NCBI GenBank assembly: GCA_015709615.1
Contig: CP054179.1
Span: 2,170,001-2,234,000, forward strand
Reading direction: 5' to 3'
Length of the DNA: 64,000 bases
Source of the DNA: Gammaproteobacteria bacterium
GTDB taxonomy: Bacteria; Pseudomonadota; Gammaproteobacteria; Burkholderiales; Nitrosomonadaceae
The notes under the pieces were generated by a model. That model was not told the origin of the DNA. It ran no database searches and worked only from the letters and a program-made list of their open reading frames with translations. The position numbers were made by a program, and so were the translations under genes. Every line of letters starts with the position of its first letter. The stretch's first letter is position 1. This document shows positions 34,029 to 42,067 of the stretch, in pieces.

Positions 34029-34619
34029 TTAGAACTCGCCTTGTTTGATGTAAGGCTGTGACCACAGAATCACTTGCATCAGCACGGATTTGCGCCATGC
34101 GTCTTGCATGCGATCCACGTCGTCACGGGAATGGCCGCCTTTTTCCAGGAACGGACGTAATGTCGTCGTGATTGGAATCAGCAGAGCGAAAATGTAATGC
34201 ACATGAATGATCGGTACGCATTTCACGTTGTCGGTGGTATTTTTCTTGGTGGTGTGGTGGCGCAAACCGATTTCGTGTTGATAGTTCAACCAGTCCTGAT
34301 TGTATTCCGCGTTGGCGGTATCCAGAATCCATTGACCGAAACGTTTGCGCACGCCGCCGAGGTAGTCCATGTTGGGTTGACCGTCGGCTGCGTTAGTGAA
34401 GTAGTGCAGCAGGAACGGTGTCGAACCGACAAAACCGTACCACACGTCGAGAATTTGCTCGACTTGATCTTTCAGCACATCGTGCGACATTTTCAAATAG
34501 CGCACATCGTCATCGCCGAACAGTGAAGCTTGTTTCAGTTTGGCGAAATCGTCCATCGATACGGGAGATTTCGCAACGGCAGCGGTACCGTAGGTATAGC
34601 CGGGTATATTGGTTGCCAT
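34029..34619 (-). CDS. Protoglobin (single-domain globin sensor family)
   Basis: 196 residues from the ATG at 34619, chosen because AAGGAAA lies five bases upstream. The family N-terminal extension (IPGYTYGTA) and the helices ILDVWYGFVGSTPFLLHYF and RFGQWILDTANAEYNQDWL are visible. The proximal-histidine segment is YQHEIGLRHH near 113-122, where His121 is the likely haem ligand. Protoglobins bind O2, CO and NO in a deeply buried haem; in ammonia oxidisers a role in NO or O2 handling is plausible but unproven. There is no attached output domain. The gene looks monocistronic. Confidence 0.9.
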   Translation of the reverse strand: MATNIPGYTYGTAAVAKSPVSMDDFAKLKQASLFGDDDVRYLKMSHDVLKDQVEQILDVWYGFVGSTPFLLHYFTNAADGQPNMDYLGGVRKRFGQWILDTANAEYNQDWLNYQHEIGLRHHTTKKNTTDNVKCVPIIHVHYIFALLIPITTTLRPFLEKGGHSRDDVDRMQDAWRKSVLMQVILWSQPYIKQGEF

Positions 34620-34807
34620 AAGATTTCCTTTTTTAGTGTTAAAGATGTCAATTACCATAACTGGCACTGATTGTTGCCAGTTATGCATGGGATATCATGC
34701 GGTTATGCAATGAATTCTTATCAAATTGTATAGAAAAACGAATCGAGTCAAAATTTGCAACGCGGATTCTACAGGATTGATAATTTGCGCGGGTAACCTT
34801 TTTAAAG

Positions 34808-36211
34808 TTAATTGTTTGATGCTGCCAATAACGCATCGAGCCAGATTTTCCACCTCTGATATTTTTTCACGAGCACGGTATTTGCGAGGTTGATTTCTAT
34901 CGCTTGCGTTTCCCGCTGACCGGATATTTTGAGTCCGCAAGCAAGCAGCGCTGCGCCTTGCAGGCTAGTTTCCTTTTGCGGCAAGTGAAAGACCGGTAAC
35001 GGTACACATTGGGCGATGCCTTGCTGCAAGCAGGGAAGGCTCGACAAACCGCCCGACAGATAAACCCGGCTTAGCGGCGAGTGCTGGTGAAAATCTTCCA
35101 GGATGCGCGCCACGCGGAAAATAATCGCTTCCAGCAGCAATGCGGCAATTTGTTGTTCGCTCAGCTCCGCTGCCGATGCGGAAAAGTGTATGCCCCAATC
35201 GCTGCGGAAATACGGCGCGCCTAAACCGCTGGGTTCGGCCAGACAAAAAATATCGTTTTGCGCGAGATCTTCAACAGCGCAATCCTTGACCGGATGTGGT
35301 GCAAGCGCGGTAGCGATGGAATTGATCGTGCCTTCGACGGCGAATCGCGTTTGCCGGTTTTCGTTTTGATAGACCAAAGTTTGCAAGTAACCGCCGGATA
35401 CTGGTGTATCCGCGGCAAGTGAACGGATCACGAAACCGCCGGTGCCGAGATTGACCAAAGCTTCACAAGCGTCATCCGCCAAGCTGGCGATCAGCGCAGC
35501 CGATTGATCGCCGGCGCTGGCTTGCAGCGTCAAACCATTTTCCAGCAGCACATTCAATCCGGCGGAAGGTTTGATGTTCGGCAAAATTTCCTGGGGGATG
35601 CCGAACAGATGACATAAAGTGTCCGACCATTGCTGGCAGTGAATATCCATCAGCAGCGTGCGCGCGGCCATCGAAGCGTCGGTGACGAAATGCTTGCCGT
35701 TCGTCCAGCGCCAGATCAGAAAAGTATCCAATGTGCCAGTCAGCCATTCGCCTTGGATCAGTTTTTCGCGCCATGCCGGATTTTCCTGCAACAATACGCT
35801 GAGCTTGGGGGCGAAATAATAGGGCGTCAACCGCAATCCGGTCAGCGTGCACAAGCTTTCCACTGATCCGTGCAAACGTTCGTAACAGCGTGCGCCGCGG
35901 TTATCTTGCCAGGAAATCAACGGCGTAACCGGTTCGCCGCTGGCTTTGTCCCAAATCAGAAAAGACGAACGCTGACTGCACAGTCCTAGCGGCGGTTTTT
36001 CGGCGGTTTCTTTCATGCAAGTTTGCAAAACTTGCGCGGCGATGCGCGCGTATTCCATGGCATCGCTTTCGTACCGCCCATCATGACTGTCGATTGCGGG
36101 CGCAGGCCGGGAGACGATATCGTGAAGATTTCCCTGCCGGTCCATCAGCGCGGCTTTGATCGACGTGCTGCCTAAGTCGAGCGCAATTGCGGCAATCAGT
36201 GCATGATCCAT
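34808..36211 (-). CDS. FGGY-family carbohydrate kinase (glycerol kinase-like)
   Basis: 467 residues from the ATG at 36211; an upstream TTG is less likely. It has the phosphate-1 motif ALDLGSTSIKAALMD, the SWQDNRG segment, ASAGDQSAALIASL near residue 233 and the adenosine motif VYLSGGLSSLPCLQQGIA near 395. Glycerol and related sugar kinases share these. Because it overlaps the glycerol-3-phosphate dehydrogenase gene by 16 bases, glycerol is the best substrate guess. It is shorter and more divergent than GlpK (about 500 aa), so another polyol is possible. Confidence 0.85.
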   Translation of the reverse strand: MDHALIAAIALDLGSTSIKAALMDRQGNLHDIVSRPAPAIDSHDGRYESDAMEYARIAAQVLQTCMKETAEKPPLGLCSQRSSFLIWDKASGEPVTPLISWQDNRGARCYERLHGSVESLCTLTGLRLTPYYFAPKLSVLLQENPAWREKLIQGEWLTGTLDTFLIWRWTNGKHFVTDASMAARTLLMDIHCQQWSDTLCHLFGIPQEILPNIKPSAGLNVLLENGLTLQASAGDQSAALIASLADDACEALVNLGTGGFVIRSLAADTPVSGGYLQTLVYQNENRQTRFAVEGTINSIATALAPHPVKDCAVEDLAQNDIFCLAEPSGLGAPYFRSDWGIHFSASAAELSEQQIAALLLEAIIFRVARILEDFHQHSPLSRVYLSGGLSSLPCLQQGIAQCVPLPVFHLPQKETSLQGAALLACGLKISGQRETQAIEINLANTVLVKKYQRWKIWLDALLAASNN

Positions 36212-37782
36212 GGTGCGCAACGCTCCATTTCATCCAACACGCCCCTATCATCCCACTGCAATGCGGCGGCAACTTGCAAAGCGATCCGCTGTAACTGTTC
36301 CTGCGTCAAGCGCGTGAGAATCAGCAACGGCAGGCGGCGGCGTAAGAGATCGTCAAGATGAACGACCATTTCGTTCGTTGCGCAGTGCAACAGATCAGCG
36401 GCTATAAAAGGCAGTGCTGGAACGATGCGCTGCGCCAAACTGCGGTCAGCTTCGATGATGCGGAAAATTCCATCCACTTGCGTGCCGTGGCGGCGGATCA
36501 GCCATTTTGCACTGTCAATATCAATGCTCAGTTGTCCCGCGCGGTTTAGCATCGCTGCAAACCATGCCGGAAACGCTTCTTGCGGCGCCCACGGGAAACG
36601 GTTGTGTTCAGTGGCGCAAGGCTGCGAAACATCTAACTGAGCGCATACCGCGTCGACGATGCAGGCGGCATCCTGGCGCGATGAGGTGATTTTTCCACCG
36701 ATGGCGTAGTGCGCGCCGTTGGCGGCGGTTTTCAATTCCCAATCGCGGCTGACGGCGGAAGGTGAACCGGAAGCGGTTGTTTTTGATGATTGTTTAAAAA
36801 CCCGTACACCGGCAAAACGGCCGATGATATCGGCTTTGGTCCACGGCGTTTTTAGATAACCGTTGGCAGCGGCCAGCAGATAATCGATATCGCTGTCATC
36901 GGCGCGAACCGTGTCAACATCACCCGTGAAATCGGTATCGGTGGTGCCGAGCAGCGTCAAGCCATACCAGGGGATCATGAAAAACACCCGGCCGTCCGAT
37001 TGCGCGGTCAGCAGCAAGGCTTCATCATTGAGCACGGCGGGCATCAGCAGATGAACGCCTTTGGCCAGACGGCACCAGTCGCGGCTGGGTGGTTCTTCTG
37101 CCAGCCACTGGCCGGTGGTGAAAACGATCTGCTTGGCGTGGATTTCCAGTTCGCTTTGCGTCAATTGATCGCGCACGATTGCACCGCTCGCTTTACCGCC
37201 GGTTTCCAATAGCTGCTCCAGCTTGCAGTAATTGACGCAGTGCGCTCCGGCTTGCTGCGCACCGGCGATAAGTTCAAGCACCAGGCGCGCATCGTCGGTT
37301 TGCGCATCGGCGTAGGTGAAGCCGCCTTTCAAGGATGCTTCGGCGAGTACCGGGAAATGCGCGGTGAATTGTTCCGCATTGAAATAGCGATGCTGCATGC
37401 CGGGTTCCGGGGCGTGCGCCAGAAAATCGTACAGTGTCAATCCCAGTTTCAGTTGCAGACGGTTGAGGCGCTGCTGCGCATACACCGGCACGCCAAACCG
37501 CAGCGGCCAGACACGGTGCGGCGCGTTATGCAGCAGCAGGGTGCGTTCTTTCAGTGATTTGCCGACCAGTTTGAAATCGTACGTTTCCAGATAGCGCAGC
37601 CCGCCGTGAATCAGTTTGCTGGACGCGGATGAAGTAGCGTCGGCCCAGTCGTTTTGTTCGACAATGGCGACGCTCAGACCGCGCAGCGCGGCGTCATACG
37701 CGGTCCAGGCGCCGTAGATGCCGCCGCCGCATACCAAAAGATCGAAGGGTTGATGTTGTAACGCCGCGAAATCCCGTTTCAT
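36196..37782 (-). CDS. glpD: FAD-dependent glycerol-3-phosphate dehydrogenase
   Basis: The 528-residue protein begins with the dinucleotide-binding pattern DLLVCGGGIYGAWTAYDAALRG (in part). It continues with WADATSSASSKLIHGGLRYLE, the FAD/substrate signature, then LMPAVLNDEALLL, FFMIPWYGLTLLGTTDTDF and GGKITSSRQDA. The C-terminal helical domain has RRHGTQVDGIF. It oxidises sn-glycerol-3-phosphate to dihydroxyacetone phosphate and passes electrons to quinone at the inner membrane. It starts with an ATGA overlap on the phosphodiesterase gene, so the two are translationally coupled. Confidence 0.92.
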   Translation of the reverse strand: MKRDFAALQHQPFDLLVCGGGIYGAWTAYDAALRGLSVAIVEQNDWADATSSASSKLIHGGLRYLETYDFKLVGKSLKERTLLLHNAPHRVWPLRFGVPVYAQQRLNRLQLKLGLTLYDFLAHAPEPGMQHRYFNAEQFTAHFPVLAEASLKGGFTYADAQTDDARLVLELIAGAQQAGAHCVNYCKLEQLLETGGKASGAIVRDQLTQSELEIHAKQIVFTTGQWLAEEPPSRDWCRLAKGVHLLMPAVLNDEALLLTAQSDGRVFFMIPWYGLTLLGTTDTDFTGDVDTVRADDSDIDYLLAAANGYLKTPWTKADIIGRFAGVRVFKQSSKTTASGSPSAVSRDWELKTAANGAHYAIGGKITSSRQDAACIVDAVCAQLDVSQPCATEHNRFPWAPQEAFPAWFAAMLNRAGQLSIDIDSAKWLIRRHGTQVDGIFRIIEADRSLAQRIVPALPFIAADLLHCATNEMVVHLDDLLRRRLPLLILTRLTQEQLQRIALQVAAALQWDDRGVLDEMERCAPWIMH

Positions 37783-38531
37783 CGGCCGCGCAGCGTCAAC
37801 GCCAGTTGCGGCAAGTCGCTGATGAGGATATCGACGCCCAGTTGCAAGGCTTTGGTGATTTCCGCTTCGCTGTTACAGGTATAAACCGCGACACACTTGC
37901 TTTGTTCACGTAACAGCTCAACCATCTCGTGATCCAAATTTTCAATCGGCAAACAAAGTCCGTGCAAGAACGCATGAGTGCTGAACAGTGATTGCGCGTC
38001 CGCGAAGGTTTGGTCGGTTTCAAAATTGTAGATCAGCGGGAATCCGGGCTGGTATTGATGCGCGTATTCGAGACTGGCCAAATTGAAAGACGAGACCATG
38101 ATGCGCTGCTCCGGGTTCTGACCGATCAGATCCAGCGTCTGGCGGATTTTCAATTGATGACGGGAAACCACTTCCCAGCCGCGATTTTTGACTTCGATCA
38201 GCAAACGGCAGCGGGCGCGGTAAGCGGCGAGAAAATCCTGCAACGTCATCAAGCCTTCACTGTCCGATTCCGGGTGGATCAATGTTTTAAGCTGATGATA
38301 ATCGAAATCGTCGATGTGTTTGCCGTCTAAGCCGATTTTATTCAGGAAGCGATCGTGCCAAAGTACGGTAATTTCATCCCGGCTCAATTGCACGTCGGTT
38401 TCGATGCCGTCGATGGCATACGCCAGCGCTTTATCGAAAGCGCCACGGGTATTTTCAAAGGCTTCCCGGTTTGCGCCGCGATGCGCGAACACCAGAGGTC
38501 TGTTGCGCGACTGATGGCTATGCAGTGACAT
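37779..38531 (-). CDS. Glycerophosphodiester phosphodiesterase
   Basis: The 250-residue protein has the GDPD catalytic pattern FAHRGANREAFENT near residues 15-28, IETDVQLSRDEITVLWHD near 43-60 and IEVKNR near 117. The two histidines and the E-x-D metal pair are intact. It hydrolyses deacylated phospholipids to sn-glycerol-3-phosphate and an alcohol. No signal peptide is visible, so it is cytoplasmic (UgpQ-like). It lies 18 bases after the ankyrin gene and overlaps glpD, giving a path from glycerophosphodiester to dihydroxyacetone phosphate. Confidence 0.93.
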   Translation of the reverse strand: MSLHSHQSRNRPLVFAHRGANREAFENTRGAFDKALAYAIDGIETDVQLSRDEITVLWHDRFLNKIGLDGKHIDDFDYHQLKTLIHPESDSEGLMTLQDFLAAYRARCRLLIEVKNRGWEVVSRHQLKIRQTLDLIGQNPEQRIMVSSFNLASLEYAHQYQPGFPLIYNFETDQTFADAQSLFSTHAFLHGLCLPIENLDHEMVELLREQSKCVAVYTCNSEAEITKALQLGVDILISDLPQLALTLRGR

Positions 38532-38549
38532 TGCAGCAGCGGGAATGAA

Positions 38550-39716
38550 TTATTTGACGGCGGCTTGCAATATTTCGATGATGGCCGGATCCTTGGCTAT
38601 TTCAGCCGCGGTTTTCTCGGTTTTGCTTTTGATTCTCGGGTTGGCGCCTTTGGCCAGCAGTGTTTTCACGGTATCGGCATGATCGTGCAATGCGGCCCAC
38701 ATCAAAGCGGTTATGCCATCTTCGTTTTGCAGGTCGATTTTTGCGCCGTTTTCCAGCAATACGTCAATGACGGCCGTATGGCCGTTTTGCGCTGCCAGAA
38801 TCAGCGGCGTGAATCCGTTGGTCGCGCGGTGATCGACTTTGGCGCCGTGCTTGAGCAGCGCCTTGACCACATCGGTGTGACCGATCAGCGCCGCGAGCGT
38901 GAGCGGGGTTGCGCTATTTTTGTCTTGTACATCCACTTTGGCGCCTTTTTCCAGCAGTGCATTGACAATTTCGATGTGGCCGTTTTGCGCGGCGATGAAA
39001 AGCGGTGTGGTATCGTTGATCGCGATCAAGTCAACCGGCGCATTCTGTGCCAGCAGCATTTTGACAATCTCAGTATGGCCGTTCCTGGCCGCCATGTACA
39101 ACGCAGTGGTATTGTCGGCGGCTTGCGCGTCGATTTTTGCGCCCTTTTCCAGCAATTTGCCGACGGTACCGGTTCTGCCGTCCATCGCGGCGATGATCAG
39201 GGCAGTGAGCTTGTCCTGCGTTTGTAAATGAATGTCCGCGCCTTTTTCCAGCAGCGTGTCGACAATGCCTTCATGTCCCTTCTGGATCGCCAGCATCAAC
39301 GCGCTGATGCCGTCCGTTGTCTGCACATTAATCTGCGCGCCTTTTGCCAGCAATGCGTTGACCACAGCGGCATGGCCGTTTTTGGCGGCGATGATCAGCG
39401 CGGTAGCGCCACCGGCGTTTTTCAGATTGACATCGGCATTTCTTTCCAGCAGCAAATTGACGTTATCGGCGTGACCGTATTGCGAGGCGACGATCAGCGC
39501 GCTGAATCCCTTGTCATTCTGATAATTGACGTTGACTCCCTTGTCCAGCAACTGCTTGAGGTTTTCCGGTTGTCCGGAGAATGCCGCTTTAAGGAATTCG
39601 GCTTCATCATCGGCAGTGGCAGCGGCGCTGGCGGCAGAGACGATCAGCATGGCGGCTATAGCTGGAAGAATAATGAATGCATGCGTAAAATTTACAAAGT
39701 TTTTTATATAATTCAT
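38550..39716 (-). CDS. Exported ankyrin-repeat protein
   Basis: The 388-residue protein has a signal peptide (hydrophobic helix at about 13-32, ending ASA) and then about ten consecutive 33-residue ankyrin repeats with the regular TALIIAAKNGH...VVNALLAKGA pattern. The last repeats are more divergent. It is probably periplasmic and binds a protein partner through the repeat groove; no enzymatic domain is present. The repeats are diverged at DNA level, so the array is old rather than freshly expanded. It precedes the glycerophosphodiesterase operon by 18 bases. Confidence 0.88.
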   Translation of the reverse strand: MNYIKNFVNFTHAFIILPAIAAMLIVSAASAAATADDEAEFLKAAFSGQPENLKQLLDKGVNVNYQNDKGFSALIVASQYGHADNVNLLLERNADVNLKNAGGATALIIAAKNGHAAVVNALLAKGAQINVQTTDGISALMLAIQKGHEGIVDTLLEKGADIHLQTQDKLTALIIAAMDGRTGTVGKLLEKGAKIDAQAADNTTALYMAARNGHTEIVKMLLAQNAPVDLIAINDTTPLFIAAQNGHIEIVNALLEKGAKVDVQDKNSATPLTLAALIGHTDVVKALLKHGAKVDHRATNGFTPLILAAQNGHTAVIDVLLENGAKIDLQNEDGITALMWAALHDHADTVKTLLAKGANPRIKSKTEKTAAEIAKDPAIIEILQAAVK

Positions 39717-39949
39717 CGGTGATACCTATATCGGGCTCGTGTTGTTGTAATCGATTTCCGGGATTTAATTACGGAATAAACGGATCCATGCACTTGGCAT
39801 GGACGATGGATGGTTACTTTTCATGGCCGATATTTTAACTCAGAAATATCTTTTCTTCGTCCTAATTGGTTGGTTAAGATAAGCGTTTTATGTTTGCCGG
39901 GGAAGCAAGTGGCGCACTCACGGCGATTTTAAATGATTGATCGATTCCT

Positions 39950-40696
39950 ATGCATGATTGGATAATTCCCGATTGGCCGGCTCCTGCCAATGTCAAGGCA
40001 TTGTTTACCACTCGCAGCGGCGGTATCAGCAGCGGGATGAACGGCGTTTACGCTTCATTGAATCTGGGGGCGCATGTCAATGATGATCCGGCGCACGTGA
40101 CCCGCAATCGCGCGCTATTGCGCTACCATTTGCCGAACGAGCCGAAATGGTTGAAACAAGTGCACGGCACCTTGCCCATCTGGATCGACGAGACAGAAGC
40201 GACAACACCGCAGGGCGATGCGGTGCTGAGCCGCACCCAAGGCACGGTGTGCGCCGTTATGGTGGCCGATTGTTTGCCGGTGTTTCTGTGTGACAAAGCA
40301 GGAACCGCGGTGGGCATTGTACATGCCGGATGGCGCGGGCTGGCCGGCGGGATCATTGAGCGGTCGGTTGTCGCGATGCAAGGCGATCGCGGCCGGTTGA
40401 TGGCGTGGCTCGGACCGGCCATCGGGCCGGATCACTTTGAAGTCGGCAGCGATGTGTACGACGCTTTTGTGCGGAATGACGCGCAAGCCTCGCAGGCTTT
40501 CAAATCCAGAGAAAGCGGGCGGGGGGAAAAATGGCTGGCGGATATTTTTCTGCTAGCACGGCAACGATTGAACAGTTGCGGTATAACGGAAATTTACGGC
40601 GGCGGCGTTTGCACTTATAGCGATCCGGCGCGTTTCTTTTCGTACCGCCGCGATGGCGAGACCGGGCGAATGGCGGCGTTAATCTGGCTCGAATAA
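39950..40696 (+). CDS. pgeF: Purine nucleoside phosphorylase/peptidoglycan editing factor (YfiH, laccase domain)
   Basis: The 248-residue protein has TTRSGGISSG near residue 21, WLKQVHG near 65, VADCLPVFLCD near 103 and GIVHAGWRGLAGGI near 123. The copper/zinc-site histidines and cysteine are all present. These multicopper-polyphenol-oxidase-like proteins are reported to cleave purine nucleosides and to edit peptidoglycan precursors (PgeF). The gene stands between a long AT-rich gap (39717-39949, nothing recognised) and the ZIP transporter gene. Confidence 0.9.
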   Translation: MHDWIIPDWPAPANVKALFTTRSGGISSGMNGVYASLNLGAHVNDDPAHVTRNRALLRYHLPNEPKWLKQVHGTLPIWIDETEATTPQGDAVLSRTQGTVCAVMVADCLPVFLCDKAGTAVGIVHAGWRGLAGGIIERSVVAMQGDRGRLMAWLGPAIGPDHFEVGSDVYDAFVRNDAQASQAFKSRESGRGEKWLADIFLLARQRLNSCGITEIYGGGVCTYSDPARFFSYRRDGETGRMAALIWLE

Positions 40697-40719
40697 ATTC
40701 ATTAACTGATTAATTTATT

Positions 40720-40739
40720 ACGCTGTAACAGCGTATAAT
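40720..40739 (+). promoter_or_regulatory. Candidate promoter and operator for the ZIP transporter gene
   Basis: A perfect -10 box TATAAT (40734-40739) directly abuts the palindrome ACGCTGTAACAGCGT (40720-40734). A convincing -35 is not visible. A repressor or metal-dependent activator could sit on the palindrome; this is inferred from position only. Confidence 0.4.
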
Positions 40740-40765
40740 CCGGCCTTTCTTTTGTCATCGGTTCT

Positions 40766-41584
40766 ATGTCGACGCTTACCTGGATCATAACCGCCAGCTT
40801 GCTGGGAGGGGTGCTGAGTTTGCTATTTGCCGCAATACTGGCGCTCAATGCCCGGGTGTCGTGGCTTGCCATGCTGGTGTCGTACGCCATTGGCGCATTG
40901 CTCGGCGCCGCTTTCCTGAATACGTTGCCGGAAGCGCTTGAACTTTCCGACAATCCGGCGCAGATCACCGGCATCGTGTTGCTCGGTATTCTGGTTTTTT
41001 TTATCCTAGAAAAACTGGTCTTGTGGCGTCATTGTCATTTGGAAGATTGCGAAGCGCACGATCTGACGCACACGCATGATGCTCCGGCAGCCGCAATTCC
41101 TTCTTCAAGTAGTCACCATGCCCATGATCACGGCCGCAGCGGGATTATGATCATAGTGGGCGATACCTTTCATAATTTTGTCGACGGCATCTTGATCGCG
41201 GCGGCTTTCATGGTGGATGTGCAATTGGGTATCGTGACATCGATCGCGATTATCGCGCATGAAATCCCGCAGGAAGCGGGGGATTTTATTATTCTGCTGA
41301 ACTCGGGTTATACCCGCCGCATGGCGTTTCTGCTGAACCTGCTGTCCAGCTTTGCTACGCTGGTGGGCGGAGTATTGGCTTATTTCATGTTACATAACAT
41401 GAATTTCCTGGTGCAGCCGCTACTGGCGATCGCTTCTGCCAGCATGATCTATGTGGCGATGTCGGACTTGATTCCGGGATTGCACAAACGCCCGGAAATT
41501 CATGCGACGATTCAGCAGGTGACATTGATTTTACTGGGCATTGCGTCGATTTGGATCACGGGAAGTTTTTTTCCGCATGACTGA
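40766..41584 (+). CDS. ZIP family metal transporter
   Basis: The 272-residue protein has eight hydrophobic helices, a histidine-rich cytoplasmic loop (HTHDAP, SSHHAHDHGR near residues 100-130) and the metal-pathway motifs DTFHNFVDGILIAAAF near 133 and AHEIPQEAGDF near 168. ZIP proteins bring zinc, iron or manganese into the cytoplasm. The gene is preceded by a palindrome overlapping the -10 box, which suggests metal-dependent control. Specificity cannot be read from sequence. Confidence 0.92.
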   Translation: MSTLTWIITASLLGGVLSLLFAAILALNARVSWLAMLVSYAIGALLGAAFLNTLPEALELSDNPAQITGIVLLGILVFFILEKLVLWRHCHLEDCEAHDLTHTHDAPAAAIPSSSSHHAHDHGRSGIMIIVGDTFHNFVDGILIAAAFMVDVQLGIVTSIAIIAHEIPQEAGDFIILLNSGYTRRMAFLLNLLSSFATLVGGVLAYFMLHNMNFLVQPLLAIASASMIYVAMSDLIPGLHKRPEIHATIQQVTLILLGIASIWITGSFFPHD

Positions 41585-41623
41585 CGGCATGTTCCGGAAA
41601 CTTTACTGACGAGGTATGCAACG

Positions 41624-42037
41624 ATGAAACGATTGATTGTACTGTTATTGCTGCTTTTTTGTGTCAGCGCCGTGCATGCGCAAGAGGGCAATATCCTTGA
41701 GAAAGTGGAAAGCAGCGCGCGCGCCTGGCTTGGCTTAATCGATAGCGGAAACTATCAAGAGAGCTGGGAAAACGCCTCAACGCTATTCAAGGAAAAAACA
41801 TCCGAAGCGGCATGGGTCAAATCGATTACCGCCATCAGGACAGCGCGTGGCGCGATGAGCGCGCGCTATATCGCCACCGCCGGTTCGACGAAATCGTTAT
41901 CGGGATTACCCGATGGGGACTATGTCGTATTGCAGTTTTATACGACGTTTTCGGAAAAAGGTCTGGCACTGGAGACGATCACGCTGACGAAAGCGCAAGA
42001 TGACGCGTGGCAGATCGCTGCTTATGAAATCAAGTGA
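41624..42037 (+). CDS. DUF4019 exported protein
   Basis: The 137-residue protein has a signal peptide ending VHAQ (about residue 20). A mature domain follows with ESSARAWLGLIDSGNYQESW and YIATAGSTKSLSGLPDGDYVVLQFYTTF (in part), the pattern of DUF4019 proteins, which have an NTF2-like fold. The function is unknown. GACGAGG precedes the start weakly. It lies 39 bases after the ZIP gene on the same strand and converges with the glycosyltransferase fusion. Confidence 0.8.
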   Translation: MKRLIVLLLLLFCVSAVHAQEGNILEKVESSARAWLGLIDSGNYQESWENASTLFKEKTSEAAWVKSITAIRTARGAMSARYIATAGSTKSLSGLPDGDYVVLQFYTTFSEKGLALETITLTKAQDDAWQIAAYEIK

Positions 42038-42067
42038 AATACCGAATTCTCGCGCTGCTAGGGAAGC

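Noticed and set aside
38550..39716. Regular about 99-base periodicity, considered as a tandem repeat or CRISPR-like array
   Set aside because: It is the ankyrin repeat coding pattern; units are diverged at DNA level and in frame.
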